A stretch of DNA of 64,000 bases from CAWANP01 sp963783445 (GCA_963783445.1 CAWANP010000017.1:62001-126000); one strand, 5' to 3'; shown: positions 39,172 to 48,611, counted from the stretch's first letter. Program-made: numbers and translations. The notes: generated from the letters alone by a model not told the origin.

Positions 39172-39870
39172 CTATGGAATGCGGAAACTCAAATGGGCAC
39201 GGGCTTCCTCGGGCAGGCCAAGGCGCACCAGGCCGGCCCAGGACGTCTCGACGGTGGCGACCAGCTCTACCGAAGCGCGGACACCCCCGGCGCCGTCCAG
39301 GGCCGCCACCACGGCATAGACGTACTGGCTGCCGGCCAGCGGATGGGCGAGATGGGCCCTGAACTTCCACCAGGGTGAGGGCTGGCCCAAGCCGTAGGCC
39401 TGGATGGCGGGGAAGACCTTGCGGTATTCGATGTTGGCGCCTACCTCGCCTACCTTGAGGCCAAACTCGCTGAACTTGAGTTCCGGCCCCAGGCTGGCGT
39501 TGATCTCGGACTTGTCCTCGACGCCCAGCCGCAGGGGCAGCAGGCTGTGGGCGTAGGCCGCATTCTCGCCCGCCGCCGCGTTGCGGGGCCGCAGGAAGAG
39601 GCGCTGCTCGGCACTGGTCAGAGCCGGACGGCCCTCCGGCTCGCGCAGGGTGCAGGCCAGGCGCAACAGCCAAAAGTCGGCGCCGCCCAGGGGTGGCGTC
39701 CATTTGCGGCCGGTCTCAATCTCCAGCGCCTGGGCAGCGGGCCAGATCTCGGGCTGTCCCAGGGCGGCCACGACAGAGCGGGGGCTCCTGCCGCCCATGG
39801 CCACGGCGGGCGCGACCAACTCGCCCTCCCAGGCCACGGACTTGATCTCGGACGGCGTGACAAAGTGCAT
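39172..39870 (-). CDS. Unknown protein co-transcribed with the CHAT-STAND-TPR gene
   Basis: An intact 232-residue protein, MHFVTPSEIKSVAWEGELVA, with no membrane segment, signal peptide or known catalytic motif. It is rich in beta-prone stretches (DFWLLRLACTLREPEG, WWKFRAHLAHPLAGSQYVYA, ASVELVATVETSWAGL). The ATG at 39868-39870 has GGAGGT in front, and a good promoter lies 42 bp upstream. The stop is only 41 bp before the CHAT gene. It may be a substrate, a sensor-loading partner or an inhibitor of the CHAT protease; none of these can be told from sequence. Confidence 0.75.
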   Translation of the reverse strand: MHFVTPSEIKSVAWEGELVAPAVAMGGRSPRSVVAALGQPEIWPAAQALEIETGRKWTPPLGGADFWLLRLACTLREPEGRPALTSAEQRLFLRPRNAAAGENAAYAHSLLPLRLGVEDKSEINASLGPELKFSEFGLKVGEVGANIEYRKVFPAIQAYGLGQPSPWWKFRAHLAHPLAGSQYVYAVVAALDGAGGVRASVELVATVETSWAGLVRLGLPEEARAHLSFRIP

Positions 39871-39911
39871 GACGACCTCCTTGCCGGCTCCAGGGGTAGG
39901 CTGATGGGGAT

Positions 39912-39940
39912 AGTATAGCATGGAAGGGGCTGGAGGGCAA
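39912..39940 (-). promoter_or_regulatory. Promoter of the CHAT operon
   Basis: Minus strand TTGCCC (39935-39940), 17-bp spacer, TATACT (39912-39917), ~42 bp before the first gene. Confidence 0.65.
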
Positions 39941-40384
39941 CCGGTGGGTGAGATGGATGGGGTAGGCAAGTCGGCGGGATAGCCGGTTGTGCTGATCGCC
40001 CTGGGCTGAAGGCCCAGGGCTTCGGAGCGACGCCGGTTGAAACCGGCTGAAAGGCAGTGCCATGCTCTTCGAGCCCCATTCCATGGGGCGTTGCTACGTA
40101 GCCCGGTCGATTTATCGCCGGGCGATCTGCTCAGCGCGATTTTTGCCGGAAGCGACACGCTTCCAAGGGATGTGTTGCGCGCTGCGTACTACCTTTGCTT
40201 GCGTCGCAGAGGCCAACGGCATGGATTCCATCGCGGATATGACAGGTTGCCGCTACTGGGGGAAGGACAGTTTTCCGCTTCTGCGCTACAAGTGCTGGAC
40301 TGTGGTCCAGCACAAGCAATAGATGGGAAAAGGGCTCCAAGAGGCCGGTACCCGAGTGCTGGCACTAGCGGATTCGGGGTTGCG
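39941..40384. other. Gene-free spacer with hairpins and one REP-like element
   Basis: Contains CCCTGGGC/GCCCAGGG (39999-40019), GCCGGTT/AACCGGC (40032-40047) and the GTGCTGGA-CTGTGG-TCCAGCAC palindrome at 40292-40313. No supported ORF. The neighbouring sdaA is read away from the CHAT operon's promoter side on the same strand. Confidence 0.65.
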
Positions 40385-41938
40385 TTACCGCAGCCGTGGC
40401 AGCGCCAGCGCCGAGGGCGTCACGGCCAGGCCGCCCAGGGCGGTGCAGCGGAGCTCGCGGGGCAGCATCTTGCCCACGGCGTAGACGGCGTCGATGGTTT
40501 CGTCCAGGGGGATGGGGTTCACATAACCGCCCAGGATCAGGTCGGCGCAGAGGAAGGCGGACGAGGCGGCGGCGGCGTTGCGGGTGTGGCAGGGGATCTC
40601 GACGATGCCCTGCACTAGGTCGCAGACGGAGCCCATGGTGTTCTGGAAGCTGATGGCGGCAGCATCCAGCGCCTGGCTGGGCGGTACCGCCGGCGGCTTC
40701 GACGACCGCCGCGGCAGCCATGGCCCCGGCGGCGCCGATCTCGACCTGGCAGCCGGCGACTTCGGCGGCAAAGGTGGCGCTGGTGCCCAGCACCAGCCCC
40801 ACGGCCGAGGCGGCCAGCAGGGCCAGGCTGATCTGTTCCTGGCTCAGGCGCCACTCTTCAGCCAGGGTCACGGCCACGGCGGGGAGGACGCCGGCCGCTC
40901 CGGCCGTGGGGGCGGCGCAGACCACGCCATGGCCGCAGTTGACGTGCATGACGGCCATGGCGCGGGCGGCGGCGCGGGTGTGGATGCCGCCGGTGGGCAG
41001 GCGCCCGGCCGCTTCGGACTGGAAGATCGGGCGGGCGGTGGGCCGCAGCAGTTGCATGGGCGGCAGGTCCTGGCCCAGGCCGCGCTCCACGGCGGCCTGC
41101 ATGACCTCGAAGCGGCGCTGCATCTCGTCCAGGACGGCCCCTTCGGGGATGCCCAGCAGCGCCGATTCATAGGCCAGGGCGACCTGGCCCAGGGAGCGGG
41201 GGCCTCTCTTTCGGCCAGGGCGGCCATTTCCGCGGCGCTGGACAGCAGGGGCTGGCCGCGCTGGGCAAAAAAGATGGGCGGCGCGGTCCAGATGCAACGC
41301 AGGCCGGGCAGCGTCTCCAGCTCGCCGCGGGCGGCAGCATCCAGCGCCGAGGAGCGCCGGGCATGGAGAAAGAGTAGGCCATCCTTTGCCTGCTCGGCCA
41401 GGGGTTCCAGGAGCAGCCCGTCGCGTTGCAGGAGATCGCGCGCCGCGGGCGCGTCGCCGTCCTCCAGCTCGACCAGGACTTCGTGGGCGTCTCCGGTCAG
41501 GCGCAGGGGCCAGCCGTCGAGCCGGGTAACGACCACGGCTCCACCCCCGATAGAGTCGGCGACGAGGTGTAGGGTCCCGCCTGTCTCAGATTCCAGCCGG
41601 ATCTCGACGGTATTGGGATGGCCGGCGTGGCGCAGCGGCTGGACCTCAAAGAGCAGCTCGATCCCCTGGGTGGCGGCCTGATCGAGGGCCTGGTGGAAGC
41701 GGCCGTCGGTGATGGACCAGCCCATGAGACCGGCGGCAAAGGCCCGGTCGCTGCCCTGCTGGGCATAGACCTGGGCGTAGGAGCCGTCGGGGTCAAAGGT
41801 GAAGGTTGCCGTATCGACTTTGGCGCCCAGCAGCTCGCGGGCCAGCCGGCCGATGTGGTAGGATGCGGCGGTGTGCGAGCTGGATGGCCCGCGCATTACG
41901 GGGCCCAGCACGTCGTTAAAGATGCTGATGGCTTTCAA
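40385..41938 (-). CDS. sdaA: L-serine ammonia-lyase, iron-sulfur type, single chain
   Basis: Deaminates serine to pyruvate with a [4Fe-4S] cluster. The N-terminal beta half starts KAISIFNDVLGPVMRGPSSS with the GPSSSHTAA motif. The alpha half has GGIHTRAAARAMAVMHVNCG, VCAAPTAGAAGVLPAVAV, CQVEIGAAGAMAA and FQNTMGSVCDLVQGIVEIPC, holding the cluster cysteines. The ~517-residue length fits the fused SdaAB form. The start is TTG (41936-41938) 8 nt after AGGAGC. Two frame changes (about 41205 and 40690). It appears monocistronic. Confidence 0.92.
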
Positions 41939-42296
41939 GGGTTTCGCTCCTGGGTGTCGGTCAGGGTTGTTTCTGAGTGTTTCATGGCGCGGGGCGCCAC
42001 TCTATGTGTCAGAAACTCGCTCCTCGGGAGGCTGTCATCCCGAGCGTCAGCGAATCATGCCCTGAGCGCAGTTAAAGGATGGCGGCCTCCCGGTTTCTTG
42101 GTAGATTTCATGCCCATAGCGCTCCTCAAAGGAGGAAAATAAGTCAAATTTCCCAGGTAGCCTCTGCAGGGCAAGTCTATAACTTGCCCGGATCAGGACA
42201 AGATAGCATCTTGTCCTACAAGAGCCTTCAATAGAATCCTTGCCCTTGGGGCTCTTCAAGGGAGGAAGCTGATCGATTTTCCAAGTAGCCGGGAGG
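41939..42296. repeat. Intergenic repeats between sdaA and yigZ
   Basis: No gene is seen. Two imperfect ~50-bp direct repeats (about 42113-42162 and 42240-42290, both with TCAA(A/G)GGAGGAA and AAGTAGCC/AGGTAGCC) flank two perfect palindromes: GGGCAAGT/ACTTGCCC (42169-42189) and AGGACAAGAT/ATCTTGTCCT (42195-42217). Confidence 0.75.
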
Positions 42297-42956
42297 TCAT
42301 GGATTTGCCGGGAGCAAGGGATTTGAAAGATGCATGATGGTGGCCTCGTTGGTCTCGACGATCACAGCCCCCAGGGTCCCGTTGGATATTTCCTGGAGGG
42401 CGGCCTGGAAGGGGTTATAGTGTTCAACGGCGAATCGGGCTGTCACAGTGACCTCGGCCCCGAAATCCTCGTCCAGGATCTGGCCGTGGTGGGCACCCAC
42501 GGCCAGGCGCACCCGCTCGAAGAAAGGGTAGGGCGTCGCAACCATTACCACGTGGGGGCGACCTTTTCGGCCAGGGGCAGCACATCGAGCACGGCGCGTA
42601 CGGCGTCGCCATAGGCCCGTACCAGCCCTCCCGTGCCCAGCTTGGTCTCGCAAAGTAGCGCGCGACGACGACGGCGGCGTCGCCCAGGCCGCCGCCGCGC
42701 AGTACCGCCAGCGCCGCCGGCCGGCCGTGCCGGAGGGCTCGCCGTCGTCGTGGCAGTGGACGATCACCGTCGAGCCGTGCCCAACCAAAGGCCGGCACGT
42801 TGTGGCAGGCGTCGGCGTACTCTTTTCTGATGCGGGCGACAAATGCCTTGGCCTCGTCTACGGTGAAGACGGGCGCCGCGGTGGCTCAGGAAGCGTGAGT
42901 TTAGGACCCGGATCTCGGTGCGTGTCTCTCTGGCGGGGAATCAGGTAGCGATTCAT
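42297..42956 (-). CDS. yigZ: IMPACT/YigZ family protein, frameshifted
   Basis: A ~219-residue member of the UPF0029 family. The conserved core CHDDGEPSGTAGRP is present, followed by VVVARYF and, after a frame change, KLGTGGLVRAYGDAVRAVLD. The C-terminal DUF1949-like domain is PYPFFERVRLAVGAHHGQIL to AVIVETNEATIMHLSN. It begins MNRYLIP at ATG 42954-42956. About five frame changes occur, mostly in the first 130 codons. The family is tied to translation stress in eukaryotes; its bacterial role is unclear. Confidence 0.85.
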
Positions 42957-44251
42957 GGACCTGGGTGCCGAAGTGTCTTGGTTTGAATGGTGATTGTTCT
43001 CCGGTTATCCGACCGCCCGTTCAGGCAGTCGGACGGGCTGGGGCCAGGTCAGGTCCCGTTCGTAGTGCGCGCTTCAGCGCGCTGTCTGAGCGGCCCGTCG
43101 AGTTTCAAGCCAGAACGGCGCTGAAGCGCCTACTACGAACGGGTTCTGCTTCTGAGTAATTTCCAGGTAGCTCTGAAAAACCCCAAGAGTACCGACTACG
43201 GACGGGCTGGGGCCAGGTCAGGTCCCGTTCGTAGTGCGCGCTTCAGCGCGCTGTCTGAGCGGCCCGTCGAGTTTCAAGCCAGAACGGCGCTGAAGCGCCT
43301 ACTACGAACGGGTTCTGCTTCTGAGTAATTTCCAGGTAGTCCTAAAAACCCCAAGAGTACCGACTACGGACGGGCTGGGGCCAGGTCAGGTCCCGTTCGT
43401 AGTGCGCGCTTCAGCGCGCTGTCTGAGCGGCCCGTCGAGTTTCAAGCCAGAACGGCGCTGAAGCGCCTACTACGAACGGGTTCTGCTTCTGAGTAATTTC
43501 CAGGTAGCTCTGAAAAACCCCAAGAGTACCGACTACGGACGGGCTGGGGCCGAGGTCAGGTCCCGTTCGTAGTGCGCGCTTCAGCGCGCTGTCTGAGCGG
43601 CCCGTCGAGTTTCAAGCCAGAACGGCGCTGAAGCGCCTACTACGAACGGCTTCTGCTTCTGAGTAATTTCCAGGTAGCTCTGAAAAACCCCAAGAGTACC
43701 GACTACGGACGGGCTGGGGCCAGGTCAGGTCCCGTTCGTAGTGCGCGTTTCAACGCGGCTGTTTGAGCGGCCCGTCGAGTTTCAATCCAGAACGGCGCTG
43801 AAGCGCCTACTACGAACGGGTTCTGCTTCTGAGTAATTTCCAGGGAGCTCTGAAAAACCCCAAGAGTACCGACTACAGACGGGCTGGGGCCAGGTCAGGT
43901 CCCGTTCGTAGTGTGCGTTTCAACGCGCTGTTTGAGGCGCAAGTCTAGTCTCAGGCCAGAACGGCGCTGAAGCATGTCCTGAGCGAAGCCGAAGGGCGCC
44001 TACTACGAACGGTTGCTGGTTCTCTGCGCAGTTTCTGGGTACCTCTGAAAAGTCCGAAAGCGCCGACCACGGATGGGCTTGAGCCAGGTCAGGTTCCGTT
44101 CGTAGTGCGCGTTTTAACGTGCTGTTTGAGCTGCAAGTTGAGTTTCTACAAGAACGGCGCTGAAGCGCCTACTACAAACGGGTCCTGCGCTTGGGTATTG
44201 CAGGATTACTGTACAAAAGCACGCGCTGCGAACCTTTGGACGAATGCTGGC
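42957..44251. repeat. Seven-unit ~169-bp tandem repeat array, each unit a long hairpin
   Basis: Units start (GGACGGGCTGG or variant) near 43031, 43200, 43368, 43537, 43707, 43877 and 44071; spacings are 169, 168, 169, 170, 170 and 194 bp. Each holds an inverted repeat with arms CCCGTTCGTAGTGCGCGCTT.. and ..AAGCGCCTACTACGAACGGG separated by ~48 bp, then a linker ending CCAAGAGTACCGACTAC. The first four copies are almost identical; the last two are degraded. No credible ORF. A lone, similar arm is seen at 52608-52640. Confidence 0.93.
43977..43995. repeat. Insertion of a TCCTGAGCGAAGCCGAAGG element in array unit 6
   Basis: Unit 6 is ~24 bp longer than the others because TCCTGAGCGAAGCCGAAGG interrupts its right hairpin arm. 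The element resembles the dispersed CTGAGC..GAAGG repeats elsewhere in the window. Confidence 0.75.
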
Positions 44252-45093
44252 CTAACCGGTGACGGTGACGATGCGGTCCTGCCGGACGCGCTTGTCCTGG
44301 GGATTGTAGGCGATGATGCGGTATTTCTTCTCGCCTGGCTGCCTGGGACAGTCCTGCATGCTTCCAGAGAGCGGCGCATTCTCCTTGATCATGTGCTCGC
44401 CGCGGAAGATATTGATCCACGAGGTCGCACCGCCTGCTCGCCATGCTACGGTCACACAGCCGCCCGCCTGGATGCGCTCGGGGGTCACGGTGAATGCCTC
44501 GATGACGGCCTTGTCGGGCGGTGGGGTGGAGGCTGCGTTGGTTTTGACGGCGGCTCGACGGGCCGCTGGGACACGACGCGGATGCTCTGCTGTACGCGGC
44601 TCGTGCCACCTGGGCCCGAAGCCTCGAGAAAGTAGGTCACCTGGCCCAGCACGTTGGGGCAGTCCCGCAGTTGGCCTTGCAGGGGTGCGGATTCCCACAG
44701 AACCCCCCGGTCGTGCAGGACGCGCACCTGGCGGGCGTCGCCGGCAATCTGCCACTGGATGTCCACGCATTCGCCGGCGTTAGATTCGGCCCGACGGCGT
44801 CAGGCCAAAGCGCTGGATGTTGGGCGGCGCCGAGCCGGCCTGGACCTGGATACCGATCTGGCGCATCTCTACCTATTCCGTCGCGCTTGACTACCCGCAG
44901 ATTGTAGGTCGAGTTGGCGGGCGGGCACTCTTGCCGGCGCTCCTCGCCGGTCACGCCGTGGTCCTGCCAGCGCTCTCCATCACGGTAGAAATGGACTTCT
45001 TTGACGGCCTCTACCTTCCAGTGGAAGGTCGACGCACTCTCCAGCTCTGATGCTGGTCCGGTCCACGCCAAATAGATTCTGTGCATTTGCCAT
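44252..45093 (-). CDS. Protein with three Ig-like repeats (GECVxxxW pattern)
   Basis: A ~280-residue protein built from three similar ~85-residue beta repeats. Repeat 1: TSIRAGECV then FHWKVEAVKEVHFYRDGERW and QECPPANSTYNLRVVKRDG. Repeat 2: GECVDIQWQIAGDARQVRVL and DCPNVLGQVTYFLEASG. Repeat 3: AGGCVTVAWRAGGATSWINI and DCPRQPGEKKYRIIAYN. Each has a Cys before a Val-x-x-Trp and a second Cys near the end, like a disulfide or zinc pair. A proline-rich linker separates repeats 2 and 3. The ATG at 45091-45093 follows GGGGGGAG; no signal peptide is evident. Three frame changes. Function unknown; binding or adhesion is a guess. Confidence 0.65.
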
Positions 45094-45144
45094 TCGGTTC
45101 TCCCCCCGTTGTTGTTGGCCCTAGATTGCGTCCGAGTCCGGGAT

Positions 45145-45150
45145 ATTATA
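45145..45150 (-). promoter_or_regulatory. Extended -10 promoter of the Ig-like repeat gene
   Basis: The minus strand reads TGCTATAAT (TATAAT at 45145-45150), ~50 bp upstream of the start. No good -35 is seen. Confidence 0.5.
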
Positions 45151-45292
45151 GCATAAACCTGCCCTGAGTGCATCCTGCCGGGGCCCGTAGGGTCGGTTTG
45201 GCTGGATATGACATCGAATCCGGAGGATTTACCGAATCCCTCGCGTGAATTCGTTGAATCCTGTGGATTCGCAGTCACATTCCACCACCCCT

Positions 45293-46481
45293 TCATCGAA
45301 TTCGACGCGTCCAGGAACTGGGCGGCGATGAGGGCGTACATTCTCGGCAAACGCTCCAGCCAGTCGAGATCGACGTATTCGTCCGGCTGGTGAACATTGC
45401 CCCTAGCCGGGCCCAGGTGGAGGCAGGGGATGCCGTGCTCGCCAAAGACGTTGGCATCGGTGATGCCCGGCGCTGTGGGTGTAGACCGGCTCGACGCCCA
45501 TCTCCTCCTGGTACACGTCGTGGAAGACCTGGAGCGATGGGCTCGTCGCGGTCCACGAGGAAGGGCTCGTACTGGGGCGAATTGAGGCGAACGTCACCTC
45601 GGCTCTCAAGCGCCAGGGATGCGACCAGGGATTCCATATCGGTGATGGGCCGTGGCCGTCGTTTCGCCGGGCACCAGAAGGCGGTTGATCTCGACGCGGC
45701 AGCGGTCGGGAACGACGACGGCTGTAGACCTGGGTAGCCGCCCTCGATTTTGATGGTGCAAGTAGTTGCCCTGGCCGAATTGGGGATGGTCCAAGCATAG
45801 TTCAGGTCTATCCAATGCGGCGACGATCTTGGCCGCTTCCTCCACGGCATTGATGCCCAGGTGGGGGCCGGAAGCCATGGGCGGCGTGGCCCTTGACGGT
45901 GACGTCGTACAGGACTTTGCCGGTGATGCCCAGGGGCATGGGCTATGCTCCTCGTCCCCGGCATAAGGCTCGGCCAGGGAGGATGGCGTCGCAGCCGGCC
46001 AGGTCGGTGGTCATCATGGCCTTGGACCCCTTGCTGTATGCCTCCTCGTCGATGATGGCTGAGAGAGACAGCTCGCCCCGGGGAAGGAAAGCCCAGACTC
46101 AACGTAGGCCTTGAGGGTCTATCATGGCCGCAGGCGATGCCGGCCTTCATATCGTTGGCGCCGAGGCCAAGCATGCGGCCATCCTGGATCACCGGTTCGA
46201 AGGGATCGGTCTGCCAGCCCTCGCAGACGGGCACGGTGTCGGTGTGCCCGTTGAGGTTCAGGCGTTTGCCGGGACCCTGGCCCGCCAAGCGGGCGTAGAC
46301 ATTGGGCCGGCCCGGTTCCACCTCGTGCAGCTCGCAGTCCAGGCCCAGCGCCGCCAGTTCCGCCAGCAAAAAGCGGGCCAGGTCGCCTTCGTTGCCCGAC
46401 GACAGAGTTGATGCGGATCATGTCCGCCAGCAGGCGGAGGGTGTATTCGTTGTCCAGTTTGGCCAGTAGATGGTCGATCAA
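45293..46481 (-). CDS. M20-family metallopeptidase (ArgE/DapE-like), frameshifted
   Basis: Zinc amidohydrolase of the acetylornithine deacetylase/succinyl-diaminopimelate desuccinylase type. It starts IDHLLAKLDNEYTLRLLADM with RINSV; the metal-site His-x-Asp is in LNLNGHTDTVPVCEGW and the next motif is GLGANDMKAGIAC. The dimerisation and C-terminal parts are scattered over several frames, ending DWLERLPRMYALIAAQFLD. The start is TTG (46479-46481) after AAGGAGG. Around eight frame changes; the exact stop is uncertain. The nearby argF makes an arginine-pathway role attractive, but substrate specificity cannot be read. Confidence 0.82.
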
Positions 46482-46698
46482 GGTGGATCCTCCTTGCGAC
46501 AGGGTTTGGGGCGTTTCCGCCGCCCCATGCATGAGACTGGTGTGCCATTCTGGAATGAGGATCCGGTGCTTGTCAACGAGCATGGGGGAGAGCCACGGGG
46601 CAGTGGCAAAAGCACGGATGCAGAACTTTCTGGTTCTAATTTCCCCTGTAGTCTGACGTCACGATGGTGGGGGCGGGAATGACTGTCCGAGTGGCGCA

Positions 46699-46726
46699 TG
46701 TCATGCCCGCGCAGGCGGGCATGACA
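46699..46726. repeat. Perfect palindrome upstream of the M20 peptidase
   Basis: TGTCATGCCCGC and GCGGGCATGACA form a perfect 12-bp stem with loop GCAG, inside a ~290-bp gene-free gap (46482-46771). Confidence 0.8.
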
Positions 46727-46771
46727 GATAACGACTGCCCGGGAACTGACGCAGTGGCTTGCGGATCGCAA

Positions 46772-47400
46772 CTAGCTGGCTGTCTCTAGTTCTGTGTCTC
46801 CAGATTCTGCTGGCGCGCGTCGTTCCTGGTACTCGCATGCCAGGGCGTCGCCGATCAGGAGAATCCCCACCAGGAGCGCCCAGAGGCTGCCCAGCGAGTA
46901 GGCCAGGCCGGCGCGCTCCATAGGCTCGGGCGATCAGCAGCAGGACCCAGGACGATCTCCAAACACGCCCATGATGGAGGCCAGATGCCTCCGGTGCCGC
47001 CATGCTTCTCGTCCCGCGCTGGAACCCTTCGGACACGTGCAGGATGCCGGTCAGCAGGATGATGGCTCCCAGGGCCATGACGACGATGGCATCGCCTTCA
47101 CCGGGTGCCACAAAACGGCGGCTGATGGCGCCGATGCCAGCCAGGACACCGATGATGCCGGCCGTCAGGGACAGCGCCCTCGGCCGCTCGCCGGTGATCC
47201 CCCAGCGGATGCTGATGATGCCGTTCATCAGCCAAAAGTATGCCCATAAAGGTCGCCAGTGTGGCCCGTGTCCGATGGGGTTGGGCAAACAGGGACAGGC
47301 TCAAAAATAGGGCGAATAGCCCGCGTATCAGCGTGATCCAGAATCCGACGCTGCGGGTCCCCCGACGCTTTGGCTTTGGCTCTGAAGACTTGGTACCCAT
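46772..47400 (-). CDS. HdeD-family (DUF308) membrane protein, frameshifted
   Basis: A ~209-residue protein of about six hydrophobic helices: FWITLIRGLFALFLSLSLFA, LMNGIISIRWGITGE, LSLTAGIIGVLAGIGAISRR, AIVVMALGAIILLTGILHVS and a last pair including LAYSLGSLWALLVGILLIGD. The DUF308 repeats (three-helix units with GI..I..G) are visible. The ATG at 47398-47400 follows AGGAG. Frame changes near 47240 and 46960. HdeD proteins are linked to acid or envelope stress; that role is untested here. Confidence 0.75.
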
Positions 47401-47481
47401 TGGCGTCTCCTGCGGCGCGAGAGCGCCCACTACAAACCTGGCCTGTCACGCGCGGAGCTGAGAAGAACTCGCTCTGCGCGT

Positions 47482-48482
47482 CTAGTCGCCCAGGGTGGCG
47501 ACCATGACGGCCTTGATGGTGTGCATCCGGTTCTCGGCCTGGTCGAAGGCGATGGAGTGCTCGGACTCGAATACGTCCTCGGTGACCTCCATGCCGTCCA
47601 GGCCGAACTTCTGGTAGATCTCTTCGCCGACGGCGGTTTCGCGGTTGTGGAAGGCGGGCAGGCAGTGCAGGAACTTGACGTCCGGGATTGCCGGTGCGGC
47701 GGATGGTCTCCATGTTGACCTGGTAGGGTTTGAGCAGCTCGATGCGCTCCGCCCAACCTCATCCGGCCTCGCCCATGGAGACCCAGACGTCGGTATACAA
47801 ATAGTCCACGCCCTGGACGGCTTCCGTTACATCGGAGGTCAGGGTCAGCCTGGCGCCGGTTTCCGCCGCGATATCGCGGCACTGGGCCACCAGCTCCTCG
47901 TCGGGCAGCAGCTCCTTCGGGAGCGCAGAGGCGGACGTCCATGCCCAACTTGCAGCCGCCGACCATGAGCGAGTTGCCGACGTTGTTTCGGGCATCGCCC
48001 AGGTAGCAGTAGGAGATCTCGGGCAGGGGCTTGTCGCTGTGCTCCATCATGGTCATCACATCGGCCAGGAGTTGGGTGGGATGCCACTCGTTGGTCAGAC
48101 CGTTCCAGACGGGGACGCCCGAGAACTCGGCCAGCGTCTCGACCGTGGACTGGGCAAAGCCCCGGTACTCGATGCCGTCGTAGACGCGGCCCAGCACCCG
48201 GGCCGTGTCCTTCATCGACTCTTTGTGGCCGATGTGCGAACCGCTGGGGCCCAGGTAGGTGACGTGCGCGCCCTGATCGTAGGCGGCGACCTGGAAAGAG
48301 ATGCGGGTGCGGGTTGAAGCTTTTTCAAAGATGAGGGCAATGTTCTTGCCGCTGAGCCGCGGTTGTTCATAGCCGCCATACTTGGCGGCCTTGAGATCCT
48401 GGGACAGGTCCAGCAGGAAGCGGATCTCTGGGGAAAAGTCCAGCAGCTTGACAAAACTCCGGTGGCGCAGATTGTAGGCCAT
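47482..48482 (-). CDS. argF: Ornithine carbamoyltransferase, frameshifted
   Basis: Makes citrulline from carbamoyl phosphate and ornithine. Carbamoyl-phosphate motif FEKASTRTRISFQVAAYD, then GPSGSHIGHKESMKDTARVL, EYRGF, ornithine-loop region LTNEWHPTQLLADVMTM, and the catalytic HCLPAF-type motif in FLHCLPAFHNRETAVG. The restored length of ~333 residues is typical. The ATG at 48480-48482 follows AAGGAG. Frame changes near 47925, 47760 and 47690. It has its own consensus promoter. Confidence 0.94.
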
Positions 48483-48529
48483 CTTGAATCTCCTTGCGTT
48501 TTTTGGCTTGCCGGGGACACGTGTCCTAG

Positions 48530-48558
48530 ATTATACCGAGACTGCGCCGATTATGCAA
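48530..48558 (-). promoter_or_regulatory. Promoter of argF
   Basis: Minus strand TTGCAT (48553-48558), 17-bp spacer, TATAAT (48530-48535), ~45 bp before argF. It is the same -35/-10 pair as the second hdrA promoter. Confidence 0.75.
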
Positions 48559-48577
48559 ATAGGCCGCAGGTTGGGAT

Positions 48578-48611
48578 AGGAATGGCAGTCCTGGGAAGGA
48601 CTGCCATTCCT
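48578..48611. repeat. Perfect 14-bp inverted repeat between divergent promoters
   Basis: AGGAATGGCAGTCC / GGACTGCCATTCCT with a 6-nt loop. It lies between the argF and 48.7-kb promoters; a related imperfect palindrome (GGACTG/CAGTCC core) is at 60462-60490. Confidence 0.8.

Noticed and set aside
43031..44200. CRISPR array or repeat-coded protein
   Set aside because: The unit is ~169 bp with no short repeat/unique spacer pattern, and the open frames through it are short, differ between units and lack ribosome sites.
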